NCBI RefSeq assembly: GCF_002101585.1
Contig: NZ_LQOT01000004.1
Coordinates: forward strand, 37,760-101,759
DNA: 64,000 nucleotides
From: Mycolicibacter engbaekii
GTDB lineage: Bacteria; Actinomycetota; Actinomycetes; Mycobacteriales; Mycobacteriaceae
Direction of reading: 5' to 3'
A model generated the notes under the pieces. It ran no database searches, was not told the origin of the DNA, and saw only the letters and a program-made list of their open reading frames with translations. Both the position numbers and the translations under genes were made by a program. Numbering within the stretch: position 1 is the first letter of the stretch; every line of letters starts with the position of its first letter. Below are positions 50,645 through 59,976 of the stretch, piece by piece.

Positions 50645-51808
50645 ATGACGCGTCCCGACGCTCGAGACGACGATGCCCTGCGCCAGGAAGTCCGGGAGTG
50701 GTTGGCGGCCAACTGGTCGCCGGGCACCGACCGTGCCACGTTCGCGGAGGCGATTCTCGCGGCGAGCTGGACCGCCCCGAGCTGGGAGCCCGAGTGGTAC
50801 GGCCGCGGATTGACCGACCGTCAGTCTCGTTTGGTGGCCGCAGAATTCGCTGCTGCGGGGGCACCGGGCAGCGGGCGTGACCGCACCGACTTGTTCGCCT
50901 GCACGGTGCACGACCGCGGCACCGACGAGCAGAAGCGTCGGCTGCTGCCCCCGGCGCTGCGCGGGGAGAGCAAATGGTGCCTGCTCTACAGCGAGCCCGG
51001 CGCCGGCTCTGACCTGGCCGGCCTGCGTACCCGCGCCGAGCGCGACGGCGACGACTGGATCGTCAACGGCCAGAAGGTGTGGACGTCCTTTGCCACCACC
51101 GCCGACTACGGCATGCTGGTGGCGCGCACCGACCCGGATGTGCCGAAGCACAATGGGCTCACCTTTTTCATGCTGCCGATGCGCCAGCCCGGCGTGGAGG
51201 TCCGGCCGATCCACCAGATCACCGGCGAGTCGGAGTTCAACGAGGTCTTCCTGACCGACGCCAGGGTCCCCGACGCCAACCGGATCGGCGAACCGGGCGA
51301 GGGGTGGTCGGTGCTGCAGGTGGCGCTGGGCTACGAGCGCCGGCTGATGGGCGACGTCGCGCGTACCGCTCGGAGCAAAGAGAAGTCCAGTGGCTTGGTC
51401 GACTTGGCGCGCGATGCCGGTTGCCTTGCGGACTCGCATATTCGTCAGGAGATCGCCCGCATACAGGCGCTGACGACGGTGAACCGGTGGAACAACCAGC
51501 GCGCCAAGACCAGCAAGGACTTCGCTGAGTCGGCGACCCTGCTTGCGCTCGGCAAGATCGCGATGTCGCGCATCCTGCACGAGACGGCCCGGGTGCAGAC
51601 CGAGATCGTCGGTGTCGAGTCGATGCTCAGCGGTCCGGAGAATCCGGTCGGCGACGCGGTGACGTTCCGGGCCCTCAACGCCTACTTCACCTCGATCGGC
51701 GGCGGCACCGACCAGATCCAGCGCAACATCATCGGCGAGCGGGTGCTGGGCCTGCCCAAGGAGCCCGACCCCTACCGCGACGCCCCGTTCCGGGACCTGC
51801 CGCACTAA
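50645..51808 (+). CDS. Acyl-CoA dehydrogenase, subunit-like (second of a FadE pair)
   Basis: This 387-aa ACAD-fold protein has YSEPGAGSDLAGLRT and a typical C-terminal helix GGGTDQIQRNIIGERVLGLP. At the position of the usual catalytic Glu (xEGT) it has Gly. So the base is either elsewhere in this chain or in its partner, as in two-component ACADs. The ATG follows the first gene's TGA by one base, indicating translational coupling. It converges on the hotdog hydratase gene with 6 bases between. Confidence 0.88.
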   Translation: MTRPDARDDDALRQEVREWLAANWSPGTDRATFAEAILAASWTAPSWEPEWYGRGLTDRQSRLVAAEFAAAGAPGSGRDRTDLFACTVHDRGTDEQKRRLLPPALRGESKWCLLYSEPGAGSDLAGLRTRAERDGDDWIVNGQKVWTSFATTADYGMLVARTDPDVPKHNGLTFFMLPMRQPGVEVRPIHQITGESEFNEVFLTDARVPDANRIGEPGEGWSVLQVALGYERRLMGDVARTARSKEKSSGLVDLARDAGCLADSHIRQEIARIQALTTVNRWNNQRAKTSKDFAESATLLALGKIAMSRILHETARVQTEIVGVESMLSGPENPVGDAVTFRALNAYFTSIGGGTDQIQRNIIGERVLGLPKEPDPYRDAPFRDLPH

Positions 51809-51814
51809 CCTGGC

Positions 51815-52774
51815 TCAGAACAGCAACGCGGAAAACCGCCAGTCCAGCACCTGGCGATCCGGTTCACCGGCGGCGTAGACCAGCGACCGCAGCTCGAGGA
51901 GATTGTCGCAGGCGGATTCGACGTGCAGTTCGCTGTAGAGGGTGTCGCCTTCGTGCACCGGCGCGGTGTGATCGCACGAGTGCCAGCCCAGCACGGTGAC
52001 CAGGTTGGGCAGCAGCCGCGACGCCTGCGCCAGCGCCAGTCCGATGGTGTGACCGCCATAGACCAGCCGCTGGCCGGCGACCCGCGAATCATGGTGGGTG
52101 GCGGCGATGTTGAGGGTCAGGCGGGCCAGCTCCGGGGCCGATGAGACGACGTCGCCGGTGCTGGTCAGCACCGTACCGGCCAGACCCGGGTCGAAGTGCG
52201 GCCCCGGGACCCGCTGGCGATACTCCGCCGCGGACCAGTCCGCGGTCACATCCGGCGGCGCTGCGAGCCCCGCGCCCACGGCGGACAGGTCGTCGCGGTG
52301 CCCGGTGTCGGGGGCTTCGGGCGACAGCGGCAGCATCGCGCAGCGGTAGAAGTCGAGAACCAGCCGGTCCACCTGGTCGATGGTGGTGACCCGCAGCGCC
52401 ACCAGCCCGGTCGCCTCCCGCCCGGGTTTGGCCGAATTCTGCTTCAGGCCAACGACTTCGGTGCGGGTGAACAGTGTATCTCCGATCACCGGATACCGGA
52501 AGAAGGCCAGGCCGCGGTAGAAGAGGTTGGCCTTGACCCGCCGGGTGACCAGGGTGGACTGCCCGATCGCGACATCGCAGACCAGCCCGGGGTGGGCCAG
52601 CGGGGTCGTCGCCCCGGTCACCGCCCGCGACAACTCGGCGTCCAGCGGCAGCCGCAGCCGGTCGCCGAGAATCGCCTGATGCAGCGCCGCAGCACCGGCC
52701 GTCAGCGTCATCGCCGGTGCCGCGTCGAACACCTGGCCGACCTGAAGATCATCGAAGTAGGGGCCGCTGGTCAT
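51815..52774 (-). CDS. Double-hotdog MaoC-like hydratase (Rv0216-like)
   Basis: This 319-aa protein has two hotdog-fold halves and resembles the Rv0216 (R)-hydratase-like family, which acts on enoyl or hydroxyacyl thioesters. The N-terminal half starts YFDDLQVGQVFDAAPAMTLTAG. The second half contains LVYGGHTIGLALAQASRLLPN and WHSCDHTAPVHEGDTLYSE. The canonical D-x-N-P-x-H motif is not present, so activity is uncertain. It diverges from fadE3 with only 27 bases between start codons. Confidence 0.85.
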   Translation of the reverse strand: MTSGPYFDDLQVGQVFDAAPAMTLTAGAAALHQAILGDRLRLPLDAELSRAVTGATTPLAHPGLVCDVAIGQSTLVTRRVKANLFYRGLAFFRYPVIGDTLFTRTEVVGLKQNSAKPGREATGLVALRVTTIDQVDRLVLDFYRCAMLPLSPEAPDTGHRDDLSAVGAGLAAPPDVTADWSAAEYRQRVPGPHFDPGLAGTVLTSTGDVVSSAPELARLTLNIAATHHDSRVAGQRLVYGGHTIGLALAQASRLLPNLVTVLGWHSCDHTAPVHEGDTLYSELHVESACDNLLELRSLVYAAGEPDRQVLDWRFSALLF

Positions 52775-52789
52775 GGGAAAATCCTGACA

Positions 52790-52795
52790 TACGGT
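52790..52795 (+). promoter_or_regulatory. -10 hexamer for a leaderless fadE3 message
   Basis: TACGGT (TAnnnT type) ends 6 bases before the GTG start of fadE3, and no Shine-Dalgarno is visible in the 27-base divergent gap. Confidence 0.5.
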
Positions 52796-52801
52796 GTAGC
52801 G

Positions 52802-53947
52802 GTGACCCCTGAAGAGTCGATCTTGGTCGAAACCGTCCGGCAGTTCATCGACCGCGAGGTCAAGCCGAGCGTCCGCGACGTGGAGCACGCCAACACCTAC
52901 CCGCAGGCGTGGATCGAGCAGATGAAGCATCTCGGCATCTACGGTCTCGCGGTTCCCGAGGAGTACGGCGGCACACCGGTGTCGATGCCGTGCTACGTGC
53001 TCGTCACGCAGGAGCTGGCGCGCGGCTGGATGAGCCTGGCCGGGGCGATGGGCGGCCACACCGTGGTCGCCAAGCTGCTGACCCTGTTCGGCACCGAGGA
53101 GCAGAAGCAGCGCTATCTGCCCGCCATGGCCACCGGGGCACTGCGGGCCACCATGGCCCTGACCGAGCCCGGCGGCGGCAGCGACCTGCAGAACATGACG
53201 ACTACGGCCCTGCCGGCCGGTGACGATCTGGTGATCAACGGTGCCAAGACCTGGATCTCCAACGCCCGGTACTCCGGATTGATCGCCCTGCTGGCCAAGA
53301 CCGATCCCAAGGCCGAGCCCAAGCACCGGGGTATCTCCGTGGTGCTGGTGGACAACCCCACCGCCGGGCTGACGATCTCCCGGGATCTGCCGAAGCTGGG
53401 CTACAAGGGCGTGGAGAGCTGCGAACTGAGCTTCGACGGCTGCCGGGTGCCGGCGACCGCGGTGCTCGGCGGGACACCCGGCAGCGGCTTCGCCCAGATG
53501 ATGAAAGGCCTGGAGACCGGTCGCATCCAGGTGGCTTCCCGAGCGCTGGGGGTGGCGACCGCCGCACTCGAAGACGCCCTGGCCTACGCACAGCAGCGGG
53601 AGAGCTTCGGCCAGCCGATCTGGAAGCACCAGAGTGTGGGCAACTACCTGGCCGAGATGGCCACCAAGCTGACCGCGGCCCGCCAGCTCACCCGGTATGC
53701 CGCCGAACGCTATGACAGTGGTCAGCGCTGCGACATGGAGGCCGGCATGGCCAAGTTGTTCGCCTCGGAGGCGGCCATGGAGATCGCGCTCAACGCGGTG
53801 CGCATCCACGGCGGGTACGGATATTCGACCGAATACGACGTGGAACGCTACTTCCGCGATGCGCCGCTGATGATCGTCGGTGAGGGCACCAACGAGATCC
53901 AGCGCAACGTGATCGCGGCGCAGCTGGTGGCCCGCGGCGGGATTTAG
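52802..53947 (+). CDS. fadE3: Acyl-CoA dehydrogenase FadE3
   Basis: This 381-aa canonical acyl-CoA dehydrogenase has the N-terminal helix EESILVETVRQFIDREVKP. The FAD and substrate motif is MALTEPGGGSDLQNM, and the catalytic Glu is in VGEGTNEIQRNVIAAQL. It lies between the Rv0216-like hydratase and fadD4, the gene order of Rv0216-Rv0215c-Rv0214, which supports the name. The GTG start has a -10 only 6 bases upstream and is probably leaderless. Confidence 0.9.
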   Translation: MTPEESILVETVRQFIDREVKPSVRDVEHANTYPQAWIEQMKHLGIYGLAVPEEYGGTPVSMPCYVLVTQELARGWMSLAGAMGGHTVVAKLLTLFGTEEQKQRYLPAMATGALRATMALTEPGGGSDLQNMTTTALPAGDDLVINGAKTWISNARYSGLIALLAKTDPKAEPKHRGISVVLVDNPTAGLTISRDLPKLGYKGVESCELSFDGCRVPATAVLGGTPGSGFAQMMKGLETGRIQVASRALGVATAALEDALAYAQQRESFGQPIWKHQSVGNYLAEMATKLTAARQLTRYAAERYDSGQRCDMEAGMAKLFASEAAMEIALNAVRIHGGYGYSTEYDVERYFRDAPLMIVGEGTNEIQRNVIAAQLVARGGI

Positions 53948-53968
53948 CCCGTCCGCGGGCCCGGCTCG

Positions 53969-55486
53969 CTACGCCGAGTACTTGGCCACCAGTTCGTTCT
54001 TGTAGAGCTTGCCCGTGTCGGTGCGCGGCAACTGCTCCTCGAACGCGATCGATCGCGGACACTTGTAGTGCGCCAACCGGTCCCGTACCCACGCCAGCAG
54101 TTCCGCGGCGAACTCCGGTGTGGCGTCGGCGGGGTCGACGGTCTGTACCGCCGCTTTCACGCTCTGACCCATCTCGTCGTCGGGGATCCCGAATACGGCG
54201 GCGTCGAGCACCTTGGGGTGGGTGATCAACAGGTTTTCGGCTTCCTGCGGGTAGATGTTCACGCCGCCGGAGATGATCATGTGGTGGCGACGGTCGGTGA
54301 GGTAGAGGTAACCCTCGTCGTCGAGGTAGCCGACGTCGCCGACCGTGGTCCAGCCCTGGGGATGCCGGGACTTGGCGGTCTTGTCCGGATCGTTGAGGTA
54401 TTCGAAGGCGTTGCCGCCCTCGAAATAGATCTCGCCCGGCTGGCCGGCGGGCAGCTCATTGCCGTCCTCGTCGAGGATGTGCACCGCACCGAACATGGCT
54501 TTGCCGACCGATCCGGGGTGCTTCAGCCACTCCTCGGCGCTGATGAGCGTGGAGCCGTGCGCTTCCGACGAGGCGTAGTACTCATCGACGATCGGTCCCC
54601 ACCAGTCGATCATCTGCTGCTTGATCTCCACCGGGCACGGCGCGGCAGCGTGCATGACCCGCTTGAGGCTGGACACGTCGTATGAAGCACGCACGTCGGC
54701 AGGCAGTTTCAGCATCCGGGTGAAGTGTGCGGGCACGAACTGGGCGTGGGTGACCCCGTAGCGCTGGATGGCGTCGAGCGCGGACTCGGCGTCGAATTTC
54801 TCCATGACGACGGTGGTCAGGCCGGCCGCCTGCACCTGCATCGACCACACCGAGGGCGCGGTGTGATACAGCGGCGCGGGGCTCAGGTAGACCGAGCCCG
54901 GGCCCATCCACACCGAGACCAGCATGGCCATCAGTCCCGGCACCTCGGCCGGGGGCAGGTGCGGCAGCGGACGTTTGATGCCCTTCGGGCGGCCGGTGGT
55001 GCCCGAGGAGTACTGCAGCAGATCGCCCTCGATCTCGTCGTCGATGGGGGTGGCCGGTTGGTCGGCAACGCATTGCGGGTAACTCTGCCAGCCGTCCAGG
55101 TCGCCATCAGCGATGAGCAGCAGATCGGGCAGGCCGGCCGGCAGGTTCTCGGCGAGGTTCGCGCAGGTCTCGCGCAGCGCGGCCGAGCCGATGATCGCCT
55201 TGGCGTTGCTGTTGTCGATGATGTAGGCGGCTTCGGCGGCAGTCAGGTGGGTGTTGATCGGTACGTAGTACAGACCGCTGCGCCGCGCGCCCCACATCGC
55301 GGCATGGATGTGCTCGTTGTTCTCCATGAGGATCGCCACGACATCGCCCTCGACCAGACCTGCGGCCCGGAAGAAGTGCGCCAGTCTGTTTGCCCGGGCT
55401 TCCAGCTCACCGAAACTGACGACGGTTCCCGAGGGGTGCAGGATGATGGCCGGGTTGTCGGCATCGACATGTTCGCGAATCTGCAT
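53969..55486 (-). CDS. fadD4: Acyl-CoA synthetase FadD4
   Basis: This 505-aa AMP-forming acyl-CoA ligase has the P-loop LQYSSGTTGRPKGIKR. The aromatic site is YYASSEAHG, and the hinge region is TVGDVGYLDDEGYLYLTDRRHHMIISGG. The catalytic Lys is near the C-terminus in LPRTDTGKLYKNEL. A perfect palindrome (55509-55526) starts 23 bases before the ATG and is a likely repressor site. It converges on fadE3 and sits in Rv0214 position. The acyl substrate is not known. Confidence 0.9.
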   Translation of the reverse strand: MQIREHVDADNPAIILHPSGTVVSFGELEARANRLAHFFRAAGLVEGDVVAILMENNEHIHAAMWGARRSGLYYVPINTHLTAAEAAYIIDNSNAKAIIGSAALRETCANLAENLPAGLPDLLLIADGDLDGWQSYPQCVADQPATPIDDEIEGDLLQYSSGTTGRPKGIKRPLPHLPPAEVPGLMAMLVSVWMGPGSVYLSPAPLYHTAPSVWSMQVQAAGLTTVVMEKFDAESALDAIQRYGVTHAQFVPAHFTRMLKLPADVRASYDVSSLKRVMHAAAPCPVEIKQQMIDWWGPIVDEYYASSEAHGSTLISAEEWLKHPGSVGKAMFGAVHILDEDGNELPAGQPGEIYFEGGNAFEYLNDPDKTAKSRHPQGWTTVGDVGYLDDEGYLYLTDRRHHMIISGGVNIYPQEAENLLITHPKVLDAAVFGIPDDEMGQSVKAAVQTVDPADATPEFAAELLAWVRDRLAHYKCPRSIAFEEQLPRTDTGKLYKNELVAKYSA

Positions 55487-55508
55487 GGGCTGACTGTACT
55501 GGGACCAA

Positions 55509-55526
55509 ACTTGACGGCTGTCAAGT
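55509..55526 (-). promoter_or_regulatory. Perfect palindrome in the fadD4 promoter
   Basis: ACTTGAC-GGCT-GTCAAGT has 7-bp arms, lies 23 bases before the fadD4 ATG, and has the form of a TetR or GntR operator. It does not match KstR or KstR2 consensus. The binding protein is unknown. Confidence 0.45.
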
Positions 55527-55557
55527 GGTGCCCTCCTGACGCAGGCGCGCCAAACAG

Positions 55558-55588
55558 AACCGCACCCGGGGAGTCCCCGAGTGCGGTT
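55558..55588 (-). terminator. Terminator after pckG
   Basis: The 14-bp arms 55558-55571 and 55575-55588 pair with one mismatch around a 3-base loop. The hairpin lies 24 bases beyond the pckG stop on the minus strand and separates it from fadD4. Confidence 0.75.
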
Positions 55589-55611
55589 GCTGTGCGTAGA
55601 GAGAAGGCCTG

Positions 55612-57435
55612 CTAGCCCAGGCGCTGCTTGAGGGCGTCGAACTCGTCACGCAGGCCGGTCGGCAGCTTGTCGCCGACGAACTCGAACCACTCCTCGATCA
55701 GCGGCAGCTCTGCGCGCCACTCGTCGGCGTCGACGATCAGCGCCTGGTCCACGTCGGCGGCCGAGACGTCCAGTCCGTCCAGATCCAGGTCGGCGGCGCT
55801 CGGCACGGTACCGATCGGGGTCTCCCGGCCGCCGGCGTTGCCCTCGACCCGCTCGACGATCCACTTGAGCACCCGGCTGTTCTCGCCGAAGCCCGGCCAC
55901 AGGAATCGACCGTCCTCGCCCCGACGGAACCAGTTGACGAAGAACACCTTCGGCAGCTTCGACACATCGGCGTTCTTGCCGGTGTCGATCCAGTGCTGCA
56001 TGTAGTCGCCCACGTTGTAGCCGATGAACGGCAGCATGGCCATCGGGTCGCGGCGAACCTTGCCCACCGTGCCCTCGGCGGCAGCGGTCTGCTCGCTGCC
56101 CATGGTCGCGCCGATGAAGACGCCGTGCTGCCAGTCCCGGGCCTCGCTCACCAGCGGCACCGTGGTCTTGCGGCGGGCACCGAACAGGATCGCCGAGATC
56201 GGCACGCCGGCCGGGTCATCCCACTCCGGCGCCAGGATGGGGCACTGCGACATCGGCGTGCAGTACCGCGAGTTCGGGTGGGCCGCAGGGGTTTCGGTCT
56301 TACCCCCGTACCAGTCGTTGCCCTTCCAGTCGATCAGGTGCTCGGGGACGTCCCCGTCGATGCCCTCCCACCAGACGTCGTTGTCGTCGGTGCGGGCGAC
56401 GTTGGTGTAGACGGTGTTGCCGGCCTCCAGCGTGACCATCGCGTTGGGGTTGGAGCTGCGGCTGGTGCCCGGCGCCACCCCGAAGAAGCCGAACTCGGGG
56501 TTGACCGCGTAGAGCCGGCCGTCCTTGCCGAAGCGCATCCAGGCGATGTCGTCGCCGAGGGTCTCGGCGCGCCACCCCGGGATGGTCGGCTGGATCATCG
56601 CCAGGTTGGTCTTGCCACACGCCGAGGGGAACGCGGCCGCAATGTAGTAGGCCTTGTTCTCCGGCGAGATCAGCTTGAGGATGAGCATGTGCTCGGCCAG
56701 CCAGCCCTCGTCGTGGGCCATCGCCGAGGCGATCCGCAGTGCGTAGCACTTCTTGCCCAGCAGGGCGTTGCCGCCGTATCCCGAGCCGTAGCTCCAGATC
56801 TCACGGGTCTCCGGGAAGTGGGTGATGTATTTGTCGGCGTTGCAGGGCCACGGCACGTCCTGCTCTCCGTCGGCCAGCGGCGCACCCACCGAGTGCAGAC
56901 CCTTGACGTAATCCCCGTCGGTGCCGATCTTCTCCAGCGCCGCGGTGCCCATCCGGGTCATCACCTTCATCGACGCCACCACGTAAGGCGAGTCGGTGAT
57001 CTCGACGCCCAGCTTGGGGTCTTCGGCACCCAACGGGCCCATGCAGAACGGGATGACGTACATGGTGCGGCCGCGCATGCAGCCCCGGTACAGCTCAGTC
57101 ATGGTGGCCCGCATCTCGTCGGGGTCCACCCAGTTGTTCGTGGGGCCGGCGTCTTCCTTGGTGCGGCTGCAGATGTAGGTCCGCGACTCGACCCGGGCCA
57201 CATCGGCCGGGTCGGACAGTGCCAGGTAGGAGTTGGGGCGCTTCTCCTCGTCGAGCTTGACCGCCGCACCGGACTCCACCAGCATGGCCATCAGCCGGTT
57301 CCACTCTTCTTCGGAGCCGTCCGACCACTCCACGCGGTCGGGCTGAGTGAGCTCCGCGACCTCCCGCACCCAGGCCAGCAACCCGCTGTGTTTCGTCGGG
57401 GCGGCGTCCAGACCGGGAATGGTCGCTGAGGTCAT
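55612..57435 (-). CDS. pckG: GTP-dependent phosphoenolpyruvate carboxykinase
   Basis: This 607-aa cytoplasmic enzyme converts oxaloacetate and GTP to phosphoenolpyruvate, the entry to gluconeogenesis from fatty acids and sterols. The kinase P-loop is [13 protein letters not shown] with the reactive Cys of GTP-type PEPCK. RSRT-type substrate residues are in [11 protein letters not shown], and the guanine-binding [12 protein letters not shown] is present. AGGAGAG before ATG 57435 rules out the 21-codon extension to 57498. Length equals that of Rv0211 within a residue. It follows two GTPase-like genes on the same strand with 160 bases between. Confidence 0.95.
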   Translation of the reverse strand: MTSATIPGLDAAPTKHSGLLAWVREVAELTQPDRVEWSDGSEEEWNRLMAMLVESGAAVKLDEEKRPNSYLALSDPADVARVESRTYICSRTKEDAGPTNNWVDPDEMRATMTELYRGCMRGRTMYVIPFCMGPLGAEDPKLGVEITDSPYVVASMKVMTRMGTAALEKIGTDGDYVKGLHSVGAPLADGEQDVPWPCNADKYITHFPETREIWSYGSGYGGNALLGKKCYALRIASAMAHDEGWLAEHMLILKLISPENKAYYIAAAFPSACGKTNLAMIQPTIPGWRAETLGDDIAWMRFGKDGRLYAVNPEFGFFGVAPGTSRSSNPNAMVTLEAGNTVYTNVARTDDNDVWWEGIDGDVPEHLIDWKGNDWYGGKTETPAAHPNSRYCTPMSQCPILAPEWDDPAGVPISAILFGARRKTTVPLVSEARDWQHGVFIGATMGSEQTAAAEGTVGKVRRDPMAMLPFIGYNVGDYMQHWIDTGKNADVSKLPKVFFVNWFRRGEDGRFLWPGFGENSRVLKWIVERVEGNAGGRETPIGTVPSAADLDLDGLDVSAADVDQALIVDADEWRAELPLIEEWFEFVGDKLPTGLRDEFDALKQRLG

Positions 57436-57447
57436 TGAGCTCTCCTG

Positions 57448-57523
57448 TGTAACCTGTGTCACTTGGTGGCGTTGCCGCAGATGCGCGCCGCTGCTCACCT
57501 CTTATACCGTCATTAGATAAGAG
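57448..57523 (-). promoter_or_regulatory. pckG promoter region: -10, dyad and weak CRP-like site
   Basis: CTCTTAT-N11-ATAAGAG (57499-57523) is a perfect 7-bp dyad. Its left arm read on the minus strand contains TATAAG (57506-57501), a good -10 for pckG. Closer to the gene, AGTGA-CACAGG-TTACA (57463-57448) matches 8 of 10 bases of the CRP consensus but lies next to the Shine-Dalgarno, so its role is doubtful. Confidence 0.4.
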
Positions 57524-57595
57524 ATTACCGTGGATAGCTTCGCGGGTCGAAGCGGCCACATCCGGCCGGCGCCGAGCCGGGCCGTCGGCACCGGG

Positions 57596-59047
57596 TTACG
57601 CAGATTCTCCCAGCTCAGCGCCGACTCTTTCCAGGGCCCGCCGCAGCTGCGGCAGCGCACGCTCCGCGACCGCCGCCGCCCGGGCCGCGGCGGCGGCGTG
57701 CTCGCGCAGTTCCCGATCCAGCTCGGCTACCCGGCCGGCGACGCGCGCGGCGTCGGCCTCGTTGCGGGCGGCCAGTTCGGCCGAGAGTGCCGCCTCGGCG
57801 GACACCAGCCGCAGGGCCACCAGATCCCGTAGCTCGCAGCGCAGCACGCCGGCGGCCTCGCCGACCCAGCGTTCGAGCACCGCCCGGTCGCGCAGGATTC
57901 CCCGGATCCGCACCACCCACCCGCCGATCGCCAGTCCGGCAACGGCACAGCCGGCCGCCCCGACCGCCGCCAGACCCGGCGCCAGATCTGCGAGGACCCG
58001 GCTCAACGTCAACGCCGTGCCCAGCCCGAAACCGATGCCCAGCACCGTCATCAGCTGAGTCTCCAGCCGTCGGGACTCCAGTGGAGGCGCACCGGGGTCG
58101 GCCACACGCATCGGCGGGCGGTCCCCCGCCGACCACGAACCCTCGGCCAGCCCCAGTCCCCCCGCGATGCCGGCCACCTGGTCGCCGATCGCATGGTCGA
58201 CCTCGGCCGCCACCTCGGCCATCCGGTCGCCGACATAGGTCTGGAACTCGGCCGGCCTGCGTCGAGTCATGCCCGTGACGTCTTCGGTGAGTTCGCCGCG
58301 CACCGCAGCGCACCGCCTGTCGGCGAACTGGGACAGCTGCACCCGGGCCTGGGCGAAGCGGCTGCGCAGCGAGATCACCCGCTCCGCCTTCACGATCCGC
58401 TGCCGGCGCACCAACTGCTCGCGCCGCTCCCGCACCAGTTGCACCCGAGCGCGCCGCCCTTCGGCGCGTACGTCGCGGTCGGTGCGGTCGGCGTCGGCGC
58501 GCAACTGGCACTGCCAGGCACGCAACCGGTTGCGCCGGTGGGCATCGCCGGTGCCGAGCGCGGCGGCCAGTGCCGCGATCACGTCGTCAACCCGCGGGGT
58601 GCCGCGCTCGGGTGCGGCGGCCGCTCCCACCCAGACCACATCGCGGTAGCGCGCGGCGTGGCCGGCGAGGACCTCGCGTGCCACCGCCAGCATCTGCGGC
58701 CACTGCCGGTGCACGTCGATCTTGGACACGACGCCGATCACCACGTCGGTGTGGGCCGCCGCGGTATCGAGCAACGCACAGTCCGACGGCGTCAACGCGG
58801 CGGCCGCCGACACCACGAACACCACCGCCAGGGGCACGTCCCCGGGGGCCAGATCGCCGGCCTCCCGCACCGGCCACTGCGGCAACCGGTCGGCAAGCGC
58901 GGCGGTCATCGCGCCGACTCCGGCCAGCCACGGCCCGGTCACCACCACCACGTCGCGGCGACGGACCGCCGGCGGGCGCAGCCCGGGGGCGATTTCGGCG
59001 ATCAGGGCATCCACCCCGGCGGCCGGGCCCGGGTCCGGGACGCTCAC
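57596..59047 (-). CDS. GTPase-like membrane-associated protein (Rv0210-like)
   Basis: The protein has 483 aa. The N-terminal third looks like a degenerate GTPase domain (VVVVTGPWLAGVGAMTAA in P-loop position, VVSKIDVH as a G4-like N/SKxD motif). A long, highly charged helical region (about residues 180-290) follows, then a hydrophobic pair near residues 335-385 (VLGIGFGLGTALTLS, AAGCAVAGLAIGGWVV). The C-terminal helix is Ala/Arg/Glu-rich. This order recalls bacterial dynamin-like proteins. GTG 59047 overlaps the preceding stop by 4 bases (GTGA). The family is unassigned, so dynamin-like is an inference. Confidence 0.78.
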   Translation of the reverse strand: MSVPDPGPAAGVDALIAEIAPGLRPPAVRRRDVVVVTGPWLAGVGAMTAALADRLPQWPVREAGDLAPGDVPLAVVFVVSAAAALTPSDCALLDTAAAHTDVVIGVVSKIDVHRQWPQMLAVAREVLAGHAARYRDVVWVGAAAAPERGTPRVDDVIAALAAALGTGDAHRRNRLRAWQCQLRADADRTDRDVRAEGRRARVQLVRERREQLVRRQRIVKAERVISLRSRFAQARVQLSQFADRRCAAVRGELTEDVTGMTRRRPAEFQTYVGDRMAEVAAEVDHAIGDQVAGIAGGLGLAEGSWSAGDRPPMRVADPGAPPLESRRLETQLMTVLGIGFGLGTALTLSRVLADLAPGLAAVGAAGCAVAGLAIGGWVVRIRGILRDRAVLERWVGEAAGVLRCELRDLVALRLVSAEAALSAELAARNEADAARVAGRVAELDRELREHAAAAARAAAVAERALPQLRRALERVGAELGESA

Positions 59048-59976
59048 ACCGAGCCCCGGGTGGCCGCCCAGGCCCGTAGCGACCCCCGGGCGATATCGGC
59101 CGCACACGCCCGCTGGGCGGCACCGACCGGCGCGCTGCGCAGGGCCTGCCAGCGACGGGCCCGCGCCAGCACCGGTTCGTCCGGCGCGGCGACCGCGGCG
59201 GCCGCGGCCGCCAGCCGGGCGGCCACCGTCGCATCGCGAACCAGGAAATCGTCGATGCGATCGTCGGCGACGGCCATCGCCGCCAACCGGGTCACCGCCT
59301 CCGCCATGCGCCGGTGGTAAACAGCGGCACCCAGCGCCGCCAGCCGGGCCGCAACGCCGTCGAGGTTGCTGAGCCGGCCCAGCAGTGCGCGCGCCTGCGC
59401 CGCGGTGCCGCCCTGCCCGGCCAGGCCGAGCAGCGCCGCGACCCCGGACACGTCGATACCGGCGCACAACCGCTCTCGCGTTGCGCGCGGCACCGGATGC
59501 GGACAGCTCACGAAGTGCTCGGCCGAGCGCAGATCGGCAGGCCGGGATGCCAGACGGCCCAGCGCCTCCCACAGGGGATCGTCCAGCCCGCCGGGGCGCG
59601 CCGCCAGCGCGAAGAGCGCCGAGAGGGGTTCGACCGGGATCGGCATCGCCGCCCCGCCGCGACCCGGCAGGTCAGCCTTGTTCAGTACCACCAGCACCGG
59701 CTCGCGCGCGGCGCGCACCGCGGCGATGTCCTCCGGCTTGACCACCTCGGCGACCACATGGACGGTCAGGTCGGCGGCATCGGCTTGCTCGGCGATGTGC
59801 AGCCCCGTGGCGGCCAGCGCCGCAGCCGCCGTCCGTCGACCGACGCCTCGCCTACCGTGCACGGCGACCCGCAGCGGCGCGGTGATGCCGGCGGCAAGCA
59901 TCGCCAGCCGGGGGTCGGAGATTTGGGCGGCCAGACCGGTCAGCTCGGTGGCGAAGTGCTGGTGTCCCGGTGTCAC
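59044..59976 (-). CDS. Small GTPase-like protein (Rv0209-like)
   Basis: This 310-aa protein has a P-loop at VAVHGRRGVGRRTAAA (about residues 36-51) and a G4 motif VLNKADLPG (about 98-106), so it should bind GTP. The rest is helical and Ala-rich. The frame opens upstream, but GTG 59976 has GGGGAGG 8 bases before it. It overlaps the downstream partner by 4 bases, indicating a coupled pair. Two neighbouring GTPases of unequal quality resemble paired dynamin-like systems, although membrane segments are only in the partner. Position agrees with Rv0209. Confidence 0.8.
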   Translation of the reverse strand: MTPGHQHFATELTGLAAQISDPRLAMLAAGITAPLRVAVHGRRGVGRRTAAAALAATGLHIAEQADAADLTVHVVAEVVKPEDIAAVRAAREPVLVVLNKADLPGRGGAAMPIPVEPLSALFALAARPGGLDDPLWEALGRLASRPADLRSAEHFVSCPHPVPRATRERLCAGIDVSGVAALLGLAGQGGTAAQARALLGRLSNLDGVAARLAALGAAVYHRRMAEAVTRLAAMAVADDRIDDFLVRDATVAARLAAAAAAVAAPDEPVLARARRWQALRSAPVGAAQRACAADIARGSLRAWAATRGSV

